Shown: positions 23,361 through 34,988, counted from the first letter of the stretch. The stretch: 64,000 bases of DNA from Polyporus tsugae (GCA_024305745.1 JAHRBS010000003.1:868001-932000), one strand, 5' to 3'. Program-made: numbers and translations. The notes: generated from the sequence alone by a model not told the origin.

Positions 23361-26105
23361 CTAACCGCCACTACTCATCTCCAAAAGCGCCTCGATGCTC
23401 TTCCCCAAATCGCCCTCGTTCGCCTCTAGCACCCACTCCACGATCTCGACGTCCGTCCCCGGGAAAATCTGCCGCAGAGTCTCCTTCGCTGCGACCGCCG
23501 CCTTCTCGTGCGCCCTATCAATCTCCTCCTGCATCCCCGCCAGGTCCAGGTTCGGCGTTGGCGTCCGCGACACATGCCCATGCCCAGGCGGAGTCCCCAC
23601 ACCCTGCAGCGCCTGGACTCGCTGCGGCAGCAGCAGCATCCCCTGCGCCTGCGAGGGCCCGATAGCGAGTGCCTGGTTTGTGTACGGCCCGGGACCGAGG
23701 CTCTGCGTGCGGTAGCGCGTCGGGGTCTCCTCATACGCCTGCGCTTGTGGGATGTACGGGAACTGCGCGGACGACGCGGAGTGGACCGAGGGCTGCGGCG
23801 AACCGCGCCGTACTCGCGGCTTGTACGGAGTCTGTATTGGCGGCTGGTGCTCGCCGTGCGCCCCTGGGGTCTGCGGGCCAGCATATGCCGGATGCGCTTG
23901 TCCATCCTGCTCGTACATGTGCGACTGCTGTTGCTGCTGCTCGCGGCCGAGCTCGAGGGGCGCGAAGGGCCCGGGAAGGTACGAGAGCGTGTCCTCGGCG
24001 CCGTCGAGGACCTCGTTGAATATTCGGCTGATCGCGCTGAGCGGCTTGGATATCGTGTCTCCCGTCTTCTGCAGGAACCGGCGCGCATCCTCGCCGAGTG
24101 TCTGCGTGGGAGTGGGCAGAGAGAGCGGTTGGGCGGACTCTTCGCCTGCGTGCGAGCTGGGTGCACTGGAGAACAGGGGTGGGGTGATGCTGTCGAGCCG
24201 TGGGCCGGGGGTGATTCCTCGTTCAGGTGTTTGAGAACCGGTACTAGGAAGGGATTGGATCGCTTCCTCGACGTTCCTATCCAGAAAGAAGATTAGTTAC
24301 AATCAAAAAAGAAGATAAGGTGACATACTTCTCGAACTCCTCGTGCGTAATGCTGGATAGCGATGAATGGTCCATAGTCTCTATAAACGATACGGCGCCC
24401 ATCTAAAGATAATGACATGAGAATGTCGAGACACAGCCTTATATTGGACCCCGTACCAGGCTAGAGAGGTAGTACCCGGCTTCGCTCTGAAGCTTTGTAG
24501 GGTTTCTGAAGCGATTGATGAACCTAATAATCGACAATTGTCGAACGTTGCAAAATGTGACTACAGGAGAAGGAGATTGACTGACTCGACGTTAGAAAGC
24601 AGATTTGGAGGGTTTCCCTTGATGACCACGTAGATCAAGATAGGAATGAAGGTATCCGCGCTCTCGTCCTTGTGTAAATGTCGAATCAGCCCTGCCGGAT
24701 ACGCTTCAGTTTAGTTCCAGAACCCAAGGCAAGGCGAGGCGGACCGAAGATGACCTTGCAACAGTTGAGTATGCAAATGAGCTTGTCGCGAGGCGCCTTG
24801 TAGTGGTTGATCTTCAGCAGCTCTATCGTAGGCGCATGATGTCAATCGCCATCCTGGTGTATCCAGTGGTGGAGCACAGACCTTGTTGAGCGAACATCAG
24901 GAAACCTTCGCTACCCTCCCCCTCCGGAACGTCCAGATGCTTGGCCTCTATCCAGCCAAATAACGCTATACGTTGCTCCAAGACCCGATCTCGCTCAAGA
25001 TCGTCGGTCGTGACCGGACGTGGTGGGACGACACAAGCAACCTGGGGGGTGAATGTGCTAGGGAAAGGTCAAGGAGGATTCCGTCACTGTCATCACGCCT
25101 ACTCACAAGTCATACAGCCTGTTCATGACCAACTTCTCCATGCCCTCCATTGCGTTGTCAAACTCCGCGTCTGACATGTTCCTCCACACCTCGCATTCCC
25201 GCATTCGTAGCGAGATGAACTATAATCACGGTTGAGTTATATGTTGCACCGGAAGAATGTGCGAACGCTGACGTTCAGGAAATCGTTGATCAGCTTGACC
25301 TGGTCATTGACCGTGAAGGTTCGCTTCGCGAAGTTACTCAAGAATCTAGCAGCCGTGAGTGTCTAGAATATGACAAATGGAACACGACATACGACCGGAG
25401 GTACTTCGCCACAGGCTCGGCACCCTTCATCTTCATCTGGTCCAGGAAATCCTGAAAGTCGAATAGAGGCGGCTCCCACTCCTTGTCCTTGCCAGAAGGC
25501 GTACTCCGTCCGCTTCCGCTTGCCACTGGACCGTTACTTGTGCCCCCAACATCTTCCACGACCCGTGCATCCGGGGCAGACTGCTGCTGCGCGAATGACG
25601 AGAGTGTAGCAGGTGATGGTACCGCTGCAGCCGAGTCTAGCGAACGCGGTCGCTGATTACGGGTCAAGGGGAGAGCAAACGTCCGCGCAAGCGCAGCAAG
25701 TGCCGGGAACGCAGGTATGGGGGAGGATGGACGATTCGGGGTGGAGGGGGTCGGCGGTGCAGGACTCACTGGTTTCTTGGTGGGGACAGGCGGTGGCGGC
25801 GGGTGCCCCTCGGAGTCCGCCCACGCCTGCTGAGCAGCCCCCTCCTCTGCAGTCGCCAATGGATCGAACTCGCGCCACACATCCTGCTTCACCGATGGCC
25901 GCTCCGGACTCTCAGGCACGGGAGTGGCTGCAAGACCTTGTGTGGTGTCGGCATCCAGTTGCGATAGGTCCGGATCGCGACGCTCCTTCTTCACTGGTGT
26001 TGTCGGGGACGTTTCTTGCCATGGATTGGGCTCCGGCTCGGCAGTGGGTGCGTTGTGGATGTGAGCGTCGCGGAGAGCGTTACTCAGGCCGTCTTCCGTC
26101 GTCAT
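23361..26105 (-). CDS. VPS9: Vps9-type Rab5 guanine nucleotide exchange factor with C-terminal CUE domain
   Basis: Nine exons: 26105-25393, 25345-25273, 25219-25107, 25057-24882, 24822-24745, 24691-24586, 24523-24457, 24402-24329 and 24276-23361. All phases close, giving 771 residues. The N-terminus is Pro-rich and disordered. From about residue 222 comes FDFQDFLDQMKMKGAEPVAK and the helical bundle. The catalytic VPS9 core is at about 345-460 (LLKINHYKAPRDKLICILNC, ESADTFIPILIYVVIKGNPP, EAGYYLSSLMGAVSFI). A Gln/Pro-rich stretch follows, and a CUE domain closes the protein (ETLRQIFPGTDVEIVEWVLE). In yeast, Vps9 activates the Rab5 GTPase Vps21 on endosomes and its CUE domain binds ubiquitin; the intact motifs make the same role likely. 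It is divergent from the BTB locus at 26548. One donor (GTCCGC at 24744) is unusual. Confidence 0.93.
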
Positions 26106-26547
26106 TGGGGCTGGAAGTGGGCGGTTCGAGGTGAGATCTTCCGCTTATACGGCGATGTAGATTATAGGGAAGACGAGAGAACAGGGATGATGGAGATGAG
26201 CAGGATCATCGGAAATGAGGACAAGTTCGGCAAAGCCACAATCGTGCAAGCACAGTTCGAGGCTGAAGCGGTCGGCGTCTACTCACCCAACTCCGAGTCT
26301 CTGCTCCGTCCACTCACTTACAGTAGCAAATCTACCGGCCAGTCGACCATTGTGCTTCTTTCCGTACCATATACTTCATAGAGGACATTTGAACCATTGT
26401 GGAGAACGGGGTGCTTCCGGCTTTGTTCATTTGTGGAGGGCAAACCTCAACCATCTCAAGGTCAGCTGCAGCAGCGAGACTCTGTCTGGTGGTCTAATCA
26501 TCTGAGCACTCATCTATCTCCCGGCAGGCTGAAGTATTGTCGACGCC
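26106..26547. promoter_or_regulatory. Divergent promoter region of VPS9 and a BTB pseudogene
   Basis: 442 bases between head-to-head start codons. A pyrimidine-poor left part and CCCGGCAG just before 26528 may be the acceptor of a 5' UTR intron of the BTB gene. No specific operator is recognised. Confidence 0.4.
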
Positions 26548-28154
26548 ATGTCATCTTCCTTGGAACACCCATTCAACGACCCATCGGCGGACGTTATCCT
26601 CGCCTCCTCCGATAACGTCGTCTTCAAGTTGCACAAGATCATCCTGTCCCTCGGGTCCGAATTCTTCAAAGACATGTTTTCTCTCTCTCAGCCAAAGCTC
26701 CTTTCTCCCAACGAGCCTCAGACAAACGACTCTACACTTGATGCGGAGATAGACGGATTGCCTGTTATCCATGTATCCGAGCCTAGCCGAGTCCTTGACA
26801 AGCTCTTCCGTCTCTGCTATCCTCGGGACGATCCACCTCTGGAAACGATCGACGAGGTCGCAGCCTTATTGACGGCAGCCCTCAAATATGATCTCCGAAA
26901 ACCAATCCAGATGACGTCGCGGAGACTCCGCGAGCTGATGCCCACGGCGTCCCTCCGTGTCTACGCGATTGCCTGCAAGCTTGAGCTCGAGGATGAAGCG
27001 CGAGCAGCGGCGGCGGTCATCCGAGAGCAGAAGCTTCAGAACGAGTACGTCGGGGAGCTGGAGGATATTTCGATCGGCGCATACCACCGCCTTCTCTACT
27101 TCTGTAAGACAGGCAACGAGCCTGAAGGTCTCTTTTTCACCGGTCGTCCGATGCGAAGGGTGAACGAGAAAAAGCCCGATATGGGATCCGCTTCCGCCAC
27201 CTCTCCTGAACCCTCATCCGCAGCATTCGCACCTCTTGTTACCCATCCTTTCAACATCGCAAACCCAGATGTCATCACTCAGGCATCCGATGGCGTCGCA
27301 TTCGGGTTTTCCAAAAGCTTTATCGAGCTCGCTTCTCCCATCCTGTTCAACATGGGTCGCGATTGCCCTATTCCTTCCACAATACAGATTCCCGAATCTA
27401 GTTGAATAGTCAGCATCCTCTTTTGCATATGCGGTCCACTACCGAACCCCTCCGTGACTGACCTCCTGGATCTCCACTCCGCCCTCATCGCAGCGACGAA
27501 GTACGGAGTGCAGAAAGCTGTTCAGTTCCTGCAGGCAGCCCTGGTCAAGCAGACGGACGTCTCTACGGACCCCTTTCTTCTCTACACGATCGCCTGTCAC
27601 CACGACATGCGCGACCTCGCTCTGAGAGCGGCGAAGCGCACTCTTCGCACGGAACTGATGAATACGCTCCGTCCAGAGGTTGAGGCGATCGACATCCCTG
27701 CGGGCTATCTCTACCGTCTACTGGAATACCATAGGTGCTGCTACGACGCCATCCGGACGATCTTTGCCAGCTCCAGCTGGATAGGGAACGACTGGCTTTC
27801 CCGCTTCCGCACTCACTGCGGATGGTTATGCTACAACGGTAATCTACCTTGCTGGTATTCAAGATACATGAAAGAAGTCGGGCGAGAGAGCTGGCCGGAC
27901 CCTGTTTCGGCTGTGAAGGATGCTGCCCTTCAAGCAGGGTTCGCAACCTCAGACACGAACTGTGGGCCCTGCATTCAAAACGACGGTGCTGTCCAGCTGG
28001 TCAAATTCACCGAGTACGTTGCGGAGACTATGACGAGGCTCGAGAATGAGGTGCGAGAAGTGTGGACTCTCGGCGCGCCGTTGTTGACCATTTAATTGTG
28101 CCTTAGGTCATTTTGGAGTGGCCATCGCACGCAGACCCATCCCCGAGCACCTAG
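26548..28154 (+). pseudogene. Double-BTB/POZ gene, subfamily A, one nonsense codon
   Basis: The frame is open from the ATG at 26548 through 28050 except for TGA at 27403-27405, in the middle of BTB2. The flanking residues IPESS-stop-IVSIL align with VSEPSRILSIL of 573-2181, so the stop replaces an Arg codon; CGA to TGA is a single C-to-T change. Everything else is preserved: BTB1 (HPFNDPSADVILASSD, KDMFSLSQPK, FRLCYPRD), linker, BTB2, CWYSRYM, the NCGPC pair, the terminal helix, and the phase-0 last intron at 28051-28106 (GTGCGA..CCTTAG) with tail VILEWP. Decay therefore looks very recent, or the stop is an allele of one haplotype or an assembly error. The N-terminal BTB alone could still be made. 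Confidence 0.78.
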
Positions 28155-28799
28155 CTCTGTTCGACACTAGCACAAGGCAAAATGGAGGTGTGTTCCTCAT
28201 CGGGTTTTCCTTTGCGTGGATTGATCTTCTTACGCGGACTCCGTGGTTGGCAGAGAGACCAATCCGGTCGTCCGGGACCGCGGATGCTTGCACCCGCGCA
28301 CAATATTGTATCCTTGTTGACCGTCACTATCCGTCTAGGTTCGAAGTCATGATGCTGATTTGCAACAGAGTCCGGCTCCCCTGCCAGTATCTCTAGCTTG
28401 TTCACCAGCGTGAATTTGATGTTCATGTTCTGTTTTCGGAGTCCTTGAACACAATTTGTGCGGAGTGCATACTCGAGGTCCACGTCGAAAATGCAGCAAC
28501 CTATTGCATGAGCAGCATTCGGGGTCGACTCTGTCCAGGCAATTAAGCTGTCCGTTTGAGGAATGCCCGCCCGCCCAGTCACTGCCACAAAGCCCTTCAA
28601 ACGGTCTTGGTCGAGACAACCACACTCGTATTGTTTCGAAGCCTTAATAGAAGTGCGCGGAAATCCAGAAGTTCAGATCAAGCGACAACTTGAAGGGTAC
28701 AAAGCTACTACGCGTATTCCAAAGTAAAATACATAAAGATCTCCGGATCCGTTGGCGAGAATACGGGCCACAGATGAAGGGAGTCAGGAACCGCCATGT
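28155..28799. other. Intergenic, possibly with gene remnants
   Basis: On the - strand a 28151-28600 frame looks somewhat protein-like (SLIAWTESTPNAAHAIGCC) but overlaps the BTB 3' end and matches no family I know. I do not call a gene. Confidence 0.35.
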
Positions 28800-29488
28800 A
28801 CGGTCGTGAGATAGCACGAGCGGTCTGGAGTCATCGAAAGGCTCTGATGGCATGTCGTGCAACGCCACAGCTGGCCTGCTCGGCGCAAGCTTCAATGCAA
28901 GTTGGTGTTTAGCGTTGAAGTAGGTGGCGTAGGATGCGAACGGTCCGGGAGGACCGCCTATGACGCCAAATACGAAGCTTTAGATGGGGAGGGCCTCGTC
29001 ATCGCGAGCCATAGGACCAGATATCGAGGACCGGGGGTGCTTGATTGCACGAAGCCGCCGTATGTAGTTACGCAGAATGAATGCGACGCGTAGCTTGCCG
29101 AGGATGGACAGTGATGGCCAGACGTGGGCGCGAATTGTCGGCCCGGAATGTAGTCCATGACGAGGCCGGCACTTTGCCTGAACGGGATGACGCGGCGGAG
29201 GCGGGGAACAGGTATCCCAGTGTTGTGGAAAACGAGGTCGTACGTGGAACCGTCGGAGGGGATGATATCGCGATCGGGCATCACTTTCATGACCGCCTTA
29301 AGTATCAATGTTGTTCTCACCCAAATCGACCCCAGCTGCGTCACTGAGGGACGACCGGCGCGGGCGCGAGACAGCGCAGAGATTTTGTCGTCAGTAAGTC
29401 CATCGACGTCTGATTCTAGCTCAGTACTTAAAGAGATCAGTATCGATGATGGTCTAGATCTGTACAAGTGAAGGCACGAAGGGCTCAT
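28800..29488 (-). pseudogene. Relic of an APH-like (aminoglycoside phosphotransferase fold) kinase
   Basis: The upper part reads LKAVMKVMPDRDIIPSD, then HNTGIPVPRLRRVIP and SAGLVMDYIPG, the N-lobe pattern of the fungal APH/choline-kinase-like family. Just after DYIPGR the coding sense moves to another frame (WPSLSILGKLRVAF, NYIRRLRAIKHPRS), so one base has been lost near 29118. That second frame then hits TAA at 28980-28982 and resumes with GPFASYATYFNAKHQ and DDSRPLVLSHD, after which the catalytic HxD/DW region cannot be recognised. With a frameshift, a stop and no catalytic loop, it cannot encode an active kinase. No intron explains the breaks. Confidence 0.7.
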
Positions 29489-29697
29489 CCAACGGCGACC
29501 GTTCTGAGGGAATGACGTACTTGGCGATGGTATCCGCTACAAATCCAGCCAACAGGTCGAGGTAGTACGCCAGATAGTTTCCATAGCATGCCTGCGAACT
29601 AGATCGATGCCGCGGAGCCGCGGCGGCAACCTTGGGTACGGTATAGCTATAGCATTACATAAAACGTAGGTACAGTACACCACATAAGTTACAAGTG

Positions 29698-30336
29698 CTA
29701 AGTACACGCGTGGGGAACGCGGGGGCAATGTATGTAGATGGCGTGGAGCGAGAAACAGACGGACCAATGCGGCTCAAGCTGCGGTCGAACGGTATGATGA
29801 ACGACGGTGCACTCACACAAGATAATGTCTCCGGGCCAGATTGATGAGGGATTGAGAGCCTGAATTTCGTCTCGCGTGGCATCGTAGCACGGTGGCACTG
29901 CGCGAGCAAGTTCAGAAAGGGTGCGAATATGGAGTCCGGGGGGGCGTGAACAGCGGTACGTTGACTTCGACGAGAAGCGTCGTCCGGTGGACGTGCATCG
30001 TGGCGCATGAGGGCGGAGATGTGGCGGAACGAAAAGCAGTCCAGAAGCGCAATGGGCGGCACGGAGAAGGGGCAAGAGGGGTGAAGTACGCAACGCGTCA
30101 TCGAGAAGGAGCGAACGGCGCGAACAACTGATATTGATGTGGAAACCGGGGAGGCGGGTGGGGATCCAGATATGCATGGGATCTTCATCCTCCCACGTAG
30201 GCGTCATTGGGCTAACCAGTGTGTGCGAAGAGGAAGAAGACTGCGCGCTACCATACGCGGTGCGTGGGTGGGCGTTGACGGGGGCTGCGAAGCCTTCATC
30301 CGAGTGCTGTAGGCCGAGTTCGGAGTGTTCAGGCAC
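29698..30336 (-). other. Unrecognised protein-like frame, possibly a decayed gene
   Basis: An open frame of 212 codons starts MPEHSELGLQHSDEGF and reads like protein (PTWEDEDPMHIWIPTRLPGF, then later LSELARAVPPCYDATRDEIQ). Between about 30000 and 29940 a different frame looks more coding (TTLLVEVNVPLFTPP), with a C7 run at the far end where one extra base would restore phase. This pattern suggests two compensating indels or mis-sequenced homopolymers in an old gene. I do not recognise the family and see no start or splice evidence that settles it. Confidence 0.35.
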
Positions 30337-31073
30337 GTATTTTTAGTGATATAAAGTCACGTAGAAGGTGTTCTGACGCGAGAGCAAGTGTGGTAGTGAG
30401 CGGAGGGAAGATGGAGAGCGGTCGTGTGCCAAGGCAGGCAGCGCGTCTCGGAGGAGCAGTCATGAGGTAGATCTGCTGTACAAACATCATGCTGGTGCGC
30501 CATTTACACTCGCCTACACCCATCGGCATGGCCCGGTCGTTTTCTGATCATCAAGTGACAAGTTGGAAGATGCAGGGCGCGATACGGTAATCCCTGCGTC
30601 CACCGTGCCTGTCCGACTCGCCGCAACACCAGTTCTTGCGTCCCGGGCCGTCTGGTAGTCTGGTAGTCAGCGCGAAGGCAATTCGTCGGTATACTGTAGG
30701 GTTCTTGCCAGATCCTGCAGACTCACTGGTGTTGCAGATCTATCGCCACGAATGGCCATCGAGCATGGACGATAGTACGTAGCGAAGAGGACCAAGCGGC
30801 ACACTGAGCCGCGATTCCAATGACGCGTATTCGTGATTGGACAGGATGAGGAGTCCCGACAATCGGCAGAAACCGGGTCAAGTGGAGCTCGAATTATGGG
30901 AGTGCAGTAACCTTGGTACCCAAGGTAACGACTGGCATCTTGATGCTTAGTCAGCAGGCAATTGCGACCCGATACTAATACTACTTACTGTAGTAATAGC
31001 TTTCTCTGTACCACCGGGTCCCGGTCATCACTAGTCTGTGGCACTGGCCCCGTCCAACCGCCTAGACGCGAAA
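30337..31073. other. Intergenic, upstream of a BTB pseudogene
   Basis: No coding signal. It contains short direct repeats (for example TCTGGTAGTCTGGTAGTC near 30650) and presumably the former promoter of the locus at 31074. Confidence 0.45.
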
Positions 31074-33158
31074 ATGGCAGCCCTCCCTCCGCAACCATAT
31101 TTCACTTACTCCAATGCAGACATCGTCTTCCGCTCTTCGGACAATGTCGTCTACAAGCTACACACGCTCGTCCTGTCCCTCGCCTCCGACTTCTTCAGTG
31201 ATATGTTTCAACTACCACAGCCCACCCTTCCCTCATACTTGCACCCGCCTACCCAACTATCCGACGAGCAGGAGATAGACGGCCTGCCTGTCATCCCCGT
31301 TTCCGAGCCTAGCCTTGTCCTCACTCCGTTGTTCCTACTCTGTTATCCTCTCGAGGAACCCAATCTTGCATCGATCGCTCAGGTGGGGTGCCGTCCTGGA
31401 AGCTGCAATCAAGTACGACCTCCGCAAGGCGGTCCAGATTGCAAGGCGTAAGCTCCGCGAGCTTATGCCGACCGCTCCATTGCGAGTGTATGCGATCGCG
31501 TGCAAACTCGGATTTGAAGACGATGCCCGCGACGCGGCGAAGGAGGTCCATAGGCAGAAATTTCAAGACCAGTACGTGAAGGAGCTTGAAGAGATCCCGT
31601 TCGGTGCATACCATCGTCTACTTTACTATTGTTCTATAGGAGGCGGCTTGGCACCAGGGCGGCATTTTTCTTTCTGTCATGCTGCCACCACGGCGGGAAC
31701 TGGAGCGACACTCAAACGCCAGATCAAAAAGAAGCCCCAACGAGGTTCCGGACTCGTTGCACCTACTCCCTCTTCCACAAGCGCACCTTCCACCTCCGCT
31801 GCAGAATCGCCCACCGCAACAACACCACCGGTGAATGGACTCTCCGATTCCTCCGATTGCCGGCCTCCTCAGACTGCCTCTGCTGATGGCCATGGCGTCG
31901 TCTTTGTGGCTTCAGATGGCCTCCGGCTGCGAAGCGCAGGAAATGCGATCTTACGCGCTTCCCCGGCACTACGTGCTCTAGCCACCGAACATTCAAGCTC
32001 CACCGAAGGTATCCACGTTCCGGAGCTGGGCGTAACCATGAACATCCTCATTCGCATCTATGACCCATTCGAGCACGTCGAAATCACCAACTTACTGGAC
32101 GTACACGATGCGTTAGGCGCAGCAGTAAAGTATCAGATGCAGAAGGCCATCGGCTTTCTACGAGCTTCCCTGAAGTCCCAGTAAACCACCATACCAGTGA
32201 CCGCTTACGGGAAACACCACCTTCTCCTTTACGCCATCGCGTGTCGCTTCGGAATGCATGACCTTGCCCTGACCGCTGCCAGAGCCACCCTACGGACCAA
32301 CCTCACGCACACGCTCGTTCCTGGCGTCGACGGTGTCGACATCTCCACAGGCTATCTTTACCGCCTCCTCGACTACCACCGCCGGTGCCGTGCAGCTATC
32401 GCACCCATTTTTGTGACGCGAAGCTGGCTCCAAGGCATTTGGCTGCGGCGAGTGCAGAACACCCCATGTGCTCCGAGTGCTTTCACGTTTGGTGGTCCGC
32501 CCTCCCCTGTTAAATGAGCGTGTTGGTATGAGCCATACATGAAGGCCGCGGCTGCCTCCGCTTCATGGCCGAGTAGCACCTCGGTCACGAGAGACGACGT
32601 GTTGTACGCCGGCTTAGGCATGGATCCAGGCGTGCCAGTCGCCGCAACCTCAGCCCAGCCTCCCCAGGGACATTGTCCCAACTGCATGCAGGGCAAAGGT
32701 GCCGTCGAACTCTTTCAGTTCAGCCAGCACGTGGCGAGTACCATTACCACCTTGGAGAGACAGGTGCGTTCTATTCCCTGATCGACCATCTGAACTTTTA
32801 TTGTGTCGTTTGTTAACATACAGTATATCCCACTATTTAGGTGAATCTAATTTGGCCTACCGTTCCGAACAGCAAACGACACCGGTCACGGTGGCGGTGG
32901 AGTCAGGGAATGCAGCTGCGGTCGAAACACAGCCTAGTCCTTGAGGTACCGAGACTGTGGTGTGGAGTAAGTATACATTGTCATCGACGAAAGTCTTTCT
33001 TCCCGACGGGGCTCAATTCGCCAGTAGGGCTTTGTAAGCGATGTGTACGCTATGGAAGATCTGCTAGTGGTAGCACTGATTGCATTGGCACATACTTATA
33101 TGCATCTCAGAGCGGTGTTGACGATGGAAGAATAGCAAACGTCTGGCATGTTTTATAA
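31074..33158 (+). pseudogene. Double-BTB/POZ gene, subfamily A, multiply broken
   Basis: It starts MAALPPQPYFTYSNADIVF with a good BTB1 (SDFFSDMFQLPQP, PLFLLCYPLEEP). At the G4 run 31385-31388 one extra G shifts the frame; coding sense resumes as AVLEAAIKYDLRKAV. TAA at 32182-32184 (after SLKSQ) and TGA at 32515-32517 (before ACWYEPYM) then interrupt a continuous frame carrying the linker, BTB2, LLYAIACRFGMHDL, CWYEPYM, HCPNC and the terminal helix. The usual last intron is recognisable at 32764-32840 (GTGCGT..TTTAG) with tail VNLIWP, but the normal early stop is lost, so the frame runs on to 33158. It is the most degraded of the subfamily A loci. The functional 3' boundary is therefore uncertain. 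Confidence 0.75.
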
Positions 33159-33277
33159 CAGGGCTATGGGTATCAAGTGTTCATATGTCAAGTGAACGAC
33201 GGGAGACAGCATCGTTGTATTAATATTGTGCGTTTGTAACTACAGTACTTCGAAAAAGGTACATCCGTGCCATTAAT

Positions 33278-33356
33278 TGACCACCGCAGGGGTCGAACCT
33301 GCAATCTCCTGATTACCCAATCGTAGTCAGACGCGTTGCCATTACGCCAGGCGGCC
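33278..33356 (-). tRNA. tRNA-Arg(ACG) with a 7-base intron, second copy
   Basis: Identical to 17955-18033 except for the intron, which reads TTGGGTA instead of TTCAGTA. All stems, the ACG anticodon and discriminator A are the same. A T5 terminator lies at 33253-33257 on the complementary strand. It lies about 120 bases past the degraded BTB locus. Confidence 0.93.
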
Positions 33357-33518
33357 GATATTGATCCTCTCAGGAGAATTATTATGAAGTGCCATATGGG
33401 ATCCTGCCATCCTCCACGCAATCGCCGGCTGGTCTGTCCTAGGCCCACGCATCCTACGGTCCTACCTGAGCTTTACCGCGGACTACTCCTGCGCTTCGGG
33501 GATCTGGGACAAGGCTGG

Positions 33519-34689
33519 ATGCTGCTGAGATTGCCTGCCCGCATTTATGCACCATGCTTGCGGCATAGCGCATCCCCTGTCTCCCGCTCGGCGCTGCCTG
33601 CTTGTGCTCTTCCATTTCGTGTACCCAAGTCACTAGGCCCTCTCCCCCTTCGTTCATTCCACTCGTCTCTGCTCAGGAACGCGTCCCCGACACCACCACC
33701 GCACCCGCCTTCCACGCCTCCACCAATTCAGAAACATACAGAGAAGCCACCAGCACTGCGGGAGAACATCTACACCATCCCTAACCTGCTCACCACCTCG
33801 CGCATGATCGCGTGCCCCGTCCTCGGCCTGGCGATCGTGAACGACAACTTTTACCTCGCGACTGGACTGCTCGTATATGCCGGCCTGACGGACCTGGTAC
33901 TGCTTCCCTTCTTTGCCTGCGCCGTGAATGCCACCGCCTGAGCTCGCTTTTTCGTTCTGAAGGCCGATGGATACCTCGCGCGCAAGTACAACATGCAGTC
34001 CGTCGTCGGCACCATCCTCGACCCTGCCGCAGACAAGCTACTCATGACCACGTTGACGGTCACGCTGGCTATTAAGGAGCTGATCCCGAGTGCGTCTTTT
34101 CCTTCGTCCTCTTCCTCCCCACATTCTTCATGCAATATGCTCCCCGTTAGTCCCGGTGGCTGCGATCATCCTCGGACGCGATGTGCTGCTCAGCCTCTCC
34201 GCGTTCTACATCCGTTACACGTCTCTTCCTGCGCCGGTGGGTACTCACTTGCTCGTCTTGAATTCGTCACGTGACCCTGTTCGTGCCAGAAAACGTTCAA
34301 CAGGTACTGGGACTTCTCCATCCCCTCTGCAGAGGTGCGACCGACACAGATTAGCAAGGTGAGCCAGCATGCCACCAGTTCTCTGTCGTGCCTGAGCTCG
34401 ACCATTCTGTAGGTCAACACCGCGCTCCAGCTGCTTCTTATGGGAACTGCGACTATCAGTCCAATACTCCCGTTCGACATCAGCATGCCCCTCGGAGCGT
34501 TGCAGTATGAGCCGTTCTTCCTATCATGCACCCAAGGGTCCCGCTGACATTGGCTACAGATGGATCGTCGCGGGCACCACGATCTGGAGCGGCGCGTCAT
34601 ACCTCTTCGCGAAGGACGGCTTCCGCGTCGTCTCTTCCGCAACCAAGGCCCGCCCTCCTCCACCTCCACCTCCAGCCTCGCCACCTTAA
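33519..34689 (+). CDS. CRD1: Cardiolipin synthase, mitochondrial (CDP-alcohol phosphatidyltransferase)
   Basis: Six exons: 33519-33896, 33963-34089, 34151-34236, 34290-34358, 34413-34504 and 34560-34689, giving 293 residues. The N-terminus MLLRLPARIYAPCL is Arg-rich without acidic residues, as expected for a mitochondrial presequence. ENIYTIPNLLTTSRM opens the domain. Splicing exon 1 to exon 2 assembles the complete CDP-alcohol phosphotransferase signature D-LA-DGYLAR-(8)-G-TIL-D-PAA-D, all four Asp present. Hydrophobic helices follow (MTTLTVTLAIKEL, LAIILGRD-type, LLLMGTATISPILP). The enzyme joins CDP-diacylglycerol and phosphatidylglycerol to form cardiolipin in the inner membrane. The length is close to yeast Crd1. 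A longer in-frame start would overlap the tRNA at 33356, so 33519 is preferred. It is convergent with the gene ending at 34989. Confidence 0.92.
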
Positions 34690-34988
34690 TAGATCGTCCT
34701 CGGCCAAATTCGCCTCGTCACACTGCTTTCTGAAGCTCTCGAACATTGGACTATATCGTATGGTCGTATTCGCAGGGCTATGGCATGCCGCATGGTCGTA
34801 ATATAATCACAAGCTCTAAAAACTTAAGTACAGCTACACTGATTACTGGCGTGATCAAGATACGGTGGTCTGTCAATCTACTCGAAGACGTGGGTATGGA
34901 ACGCGAACGAACAGGGAAGGATGGATAACAATACAAGATACAAGATAACACGCAAGCAAAAATGTCCGAGCCGAGAGTCATGGAGTCG

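Noticed and set aside
27403..27405. UGA as a recoded (selenocysteine) codon
   Set aside because: The aligned residue in paralogues is Arg, not Cys, no hairpin element is evident, and fungi of this group are not known to use selenocysteine; a nonsense mutation is simpler.
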